NCBI RefSeq assembly: GCF_000238595.1
Contig: NZ_AGTS01000083.1
Span: 1 to 64,000, forward strand
Direction: 5' to 3'
Length of the DNA: 64,000 bases
DNA from: Acidovorax sp. NO-1
GTDB lineage: Bacteria > Pseudomonadota > Gammaproteobacteria > Burkholderiales > Burkholderiaceae_C
The notes beneath the pieces are model-generated. The model had not been told where the DNA came from, searched no databases, and saw only the letters and a program-made list of their open reading frames with translations. Below, in pieces: positions 63,627 through 64,000 of the stretch. Position numbers and translations under genes: made by a program. Position 1 is the first letter of the stretch. The number at the start of each line of letters is the position of its first letter.

Positions 63627-64000
63627 AGCGTGGCCTCCGTTCCCAGGATGGTGGTGGCGTTGGTCGCAAAACCGGCGCCCAGGCTGTGCACCAGGCCAAG
63701 TTCAGCGCCCGCGACCTGGCGTTCACCGCAGCTTCCGCGCAGCTGGTTGACGACCTCGTAGAAATGAAACAGCGAACCCGGCATGCCCGAGTGCGCAAAC
63801 GACAGCAGGCCTCCATGGGTGTTGCAGGGGATGGCGCCGCCGTAGGTGATCTGCCCGTCTTCGACGAAGCGCCCACCTTCGCCCTTGGGGCAGAAGCCGA
63901 GGTCCTCCAGCATCATGATCACCGTGCCGGTGAAGCAGTCATAGATCCCGGCCACGTCGATGTCCTTGGGCCCGCAGCCGGCCATGGCGTAGGCCTTGGC
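63623..64000 (-). CDS. Thiolase-like protein (SCP-x/Ltp2 type), C-terminal part, cut by the window edge
   Basis: Only the last 125 codons are in view, read on the minus strand; the N-terminal part lies beyond 64000. The sequence includes IDVAGIYDCFTGTVIMMLEDLGFCPKGEGG, CNTHGGLLSFAHSGMPGSLFHFYEVVNQLRG and HSLGAGFATNATTILG. This pattern belongs to the non-condensing thiolase-like proteins that pair with DUF35 proteins. It overlaps the DUF35 gene by four bases. A retro-aldol or thiolytic role is inferred from the family. Confidence 0.85.
   Translation of the reverse strand, partial: AKAYAMAGCGPKDIDVAGIYDCFTGTVIMMLEDLGFCPKGEGGRFVEDGQITYGGAIPCNTHGGLLSFAHSGMPGSLFHFYEVVNQLRGSCGERQVAGAELGLVHSLGAGFATNATTILGTEATL

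Overview
The window is high-GC chromosomal DNA from a betaproteobacterium, most likely of the Comamonadaceae (Acidovorax-like). This rests on gene order and protein type: the ilvB-ilvH-ilvC-pssA-leuA block, the sigma factor/DUF3619/DUF3106/RDD cluster, and copies of a short intergenic repeat (AGCGCTT...AAGCGCT...AGCTATCAAA) that I associate with this family. No database search was possible, so the genus is an inference.

Region 1 (1-21.3 kb) looks like stable core chromosome. It holds two tandem chemoreceptor genes (the first broken by an in-frame TAG), a FemAB-like acyltransferase, glutamine-dependent NAD synthetase with PII protein GlnB, a LOG-family hydrolase, diacylglycerol kinase, an ECF sigma-factor operon, the branched-chain amino-acid genes, a D-Ala-D-Ala endopeptidase, an IclR regulator and the overlapping N-degron transferases aat-bpt. 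leuA is preceded by a textbook-like attenuator: a 17-codon leader peptide with four Leu codons, then a perfect-stem terminator with a competing pairing. Five copies of the short repeat lie here. Two are inside coding sequences, and one supplies the Shine-Dalgarno sequence of pssA.

Region 2 (21.4-24.1 kb) is a mobile-DNA junction. A 47-nt 3' half of tRNA-Asn is cut at the anticodon loop. It is followed by three 10-bp-spaced direct repeats, a complete tyrosine integrase, and remnants of three insertion sequences (two IS5-type pieces fused out of frame, one IS110-type piece). This is best read as the left end of an integrated island that runs rightwards; the other end is not in view.

Region 3 (24.1-64 kb) is a dense acyl-CoA catabolic region arranged around a divergent TetR promoter near 43.3 kb. 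Leftwards runs a ~19 kb gene string: acyl-CoA dehydrogenase (ACAD), thiolase, FadB-like enzyme, geranyl-CoA-carboxylase-type beta and alpha subunits, two adjacent ACADs, a MoxR AAA+ ATPase with a VWA protein, a Nudix-MBL fusion, a hotdog thioesterase, an AtuA-family protein, ACAD, and a second TetR. Rightwards run TetR, acyl-CoA ligase, etfBA, acyl-CoA ligase, an enoyl-CoA hydratase-like protein, CoA transferase, acetoacetyl-CoA synthetase, a MenB/BadI-like protein, ACAD, CoA transferase, MmgE/PrpD, CitE-like lyase and a citryl-CoA-lyase-like protein.

Together these could activate an acid to its CoA ester, desaturate it with electrons passed to ETF, carboxylate it with a biotin enzyme, hydrate and cleave it, and recover acetoacetate and C5/C6 acids. 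The substrate is not determinable from sequence; a branched, isoprenoid-derived or alicyclic acid fits best. The right edge has intact bioB and panD, a frameshifted bioA remnant, a decayed LuxR/MalT-type regulator, and a DUF35-thiolase pair cut by the window end.
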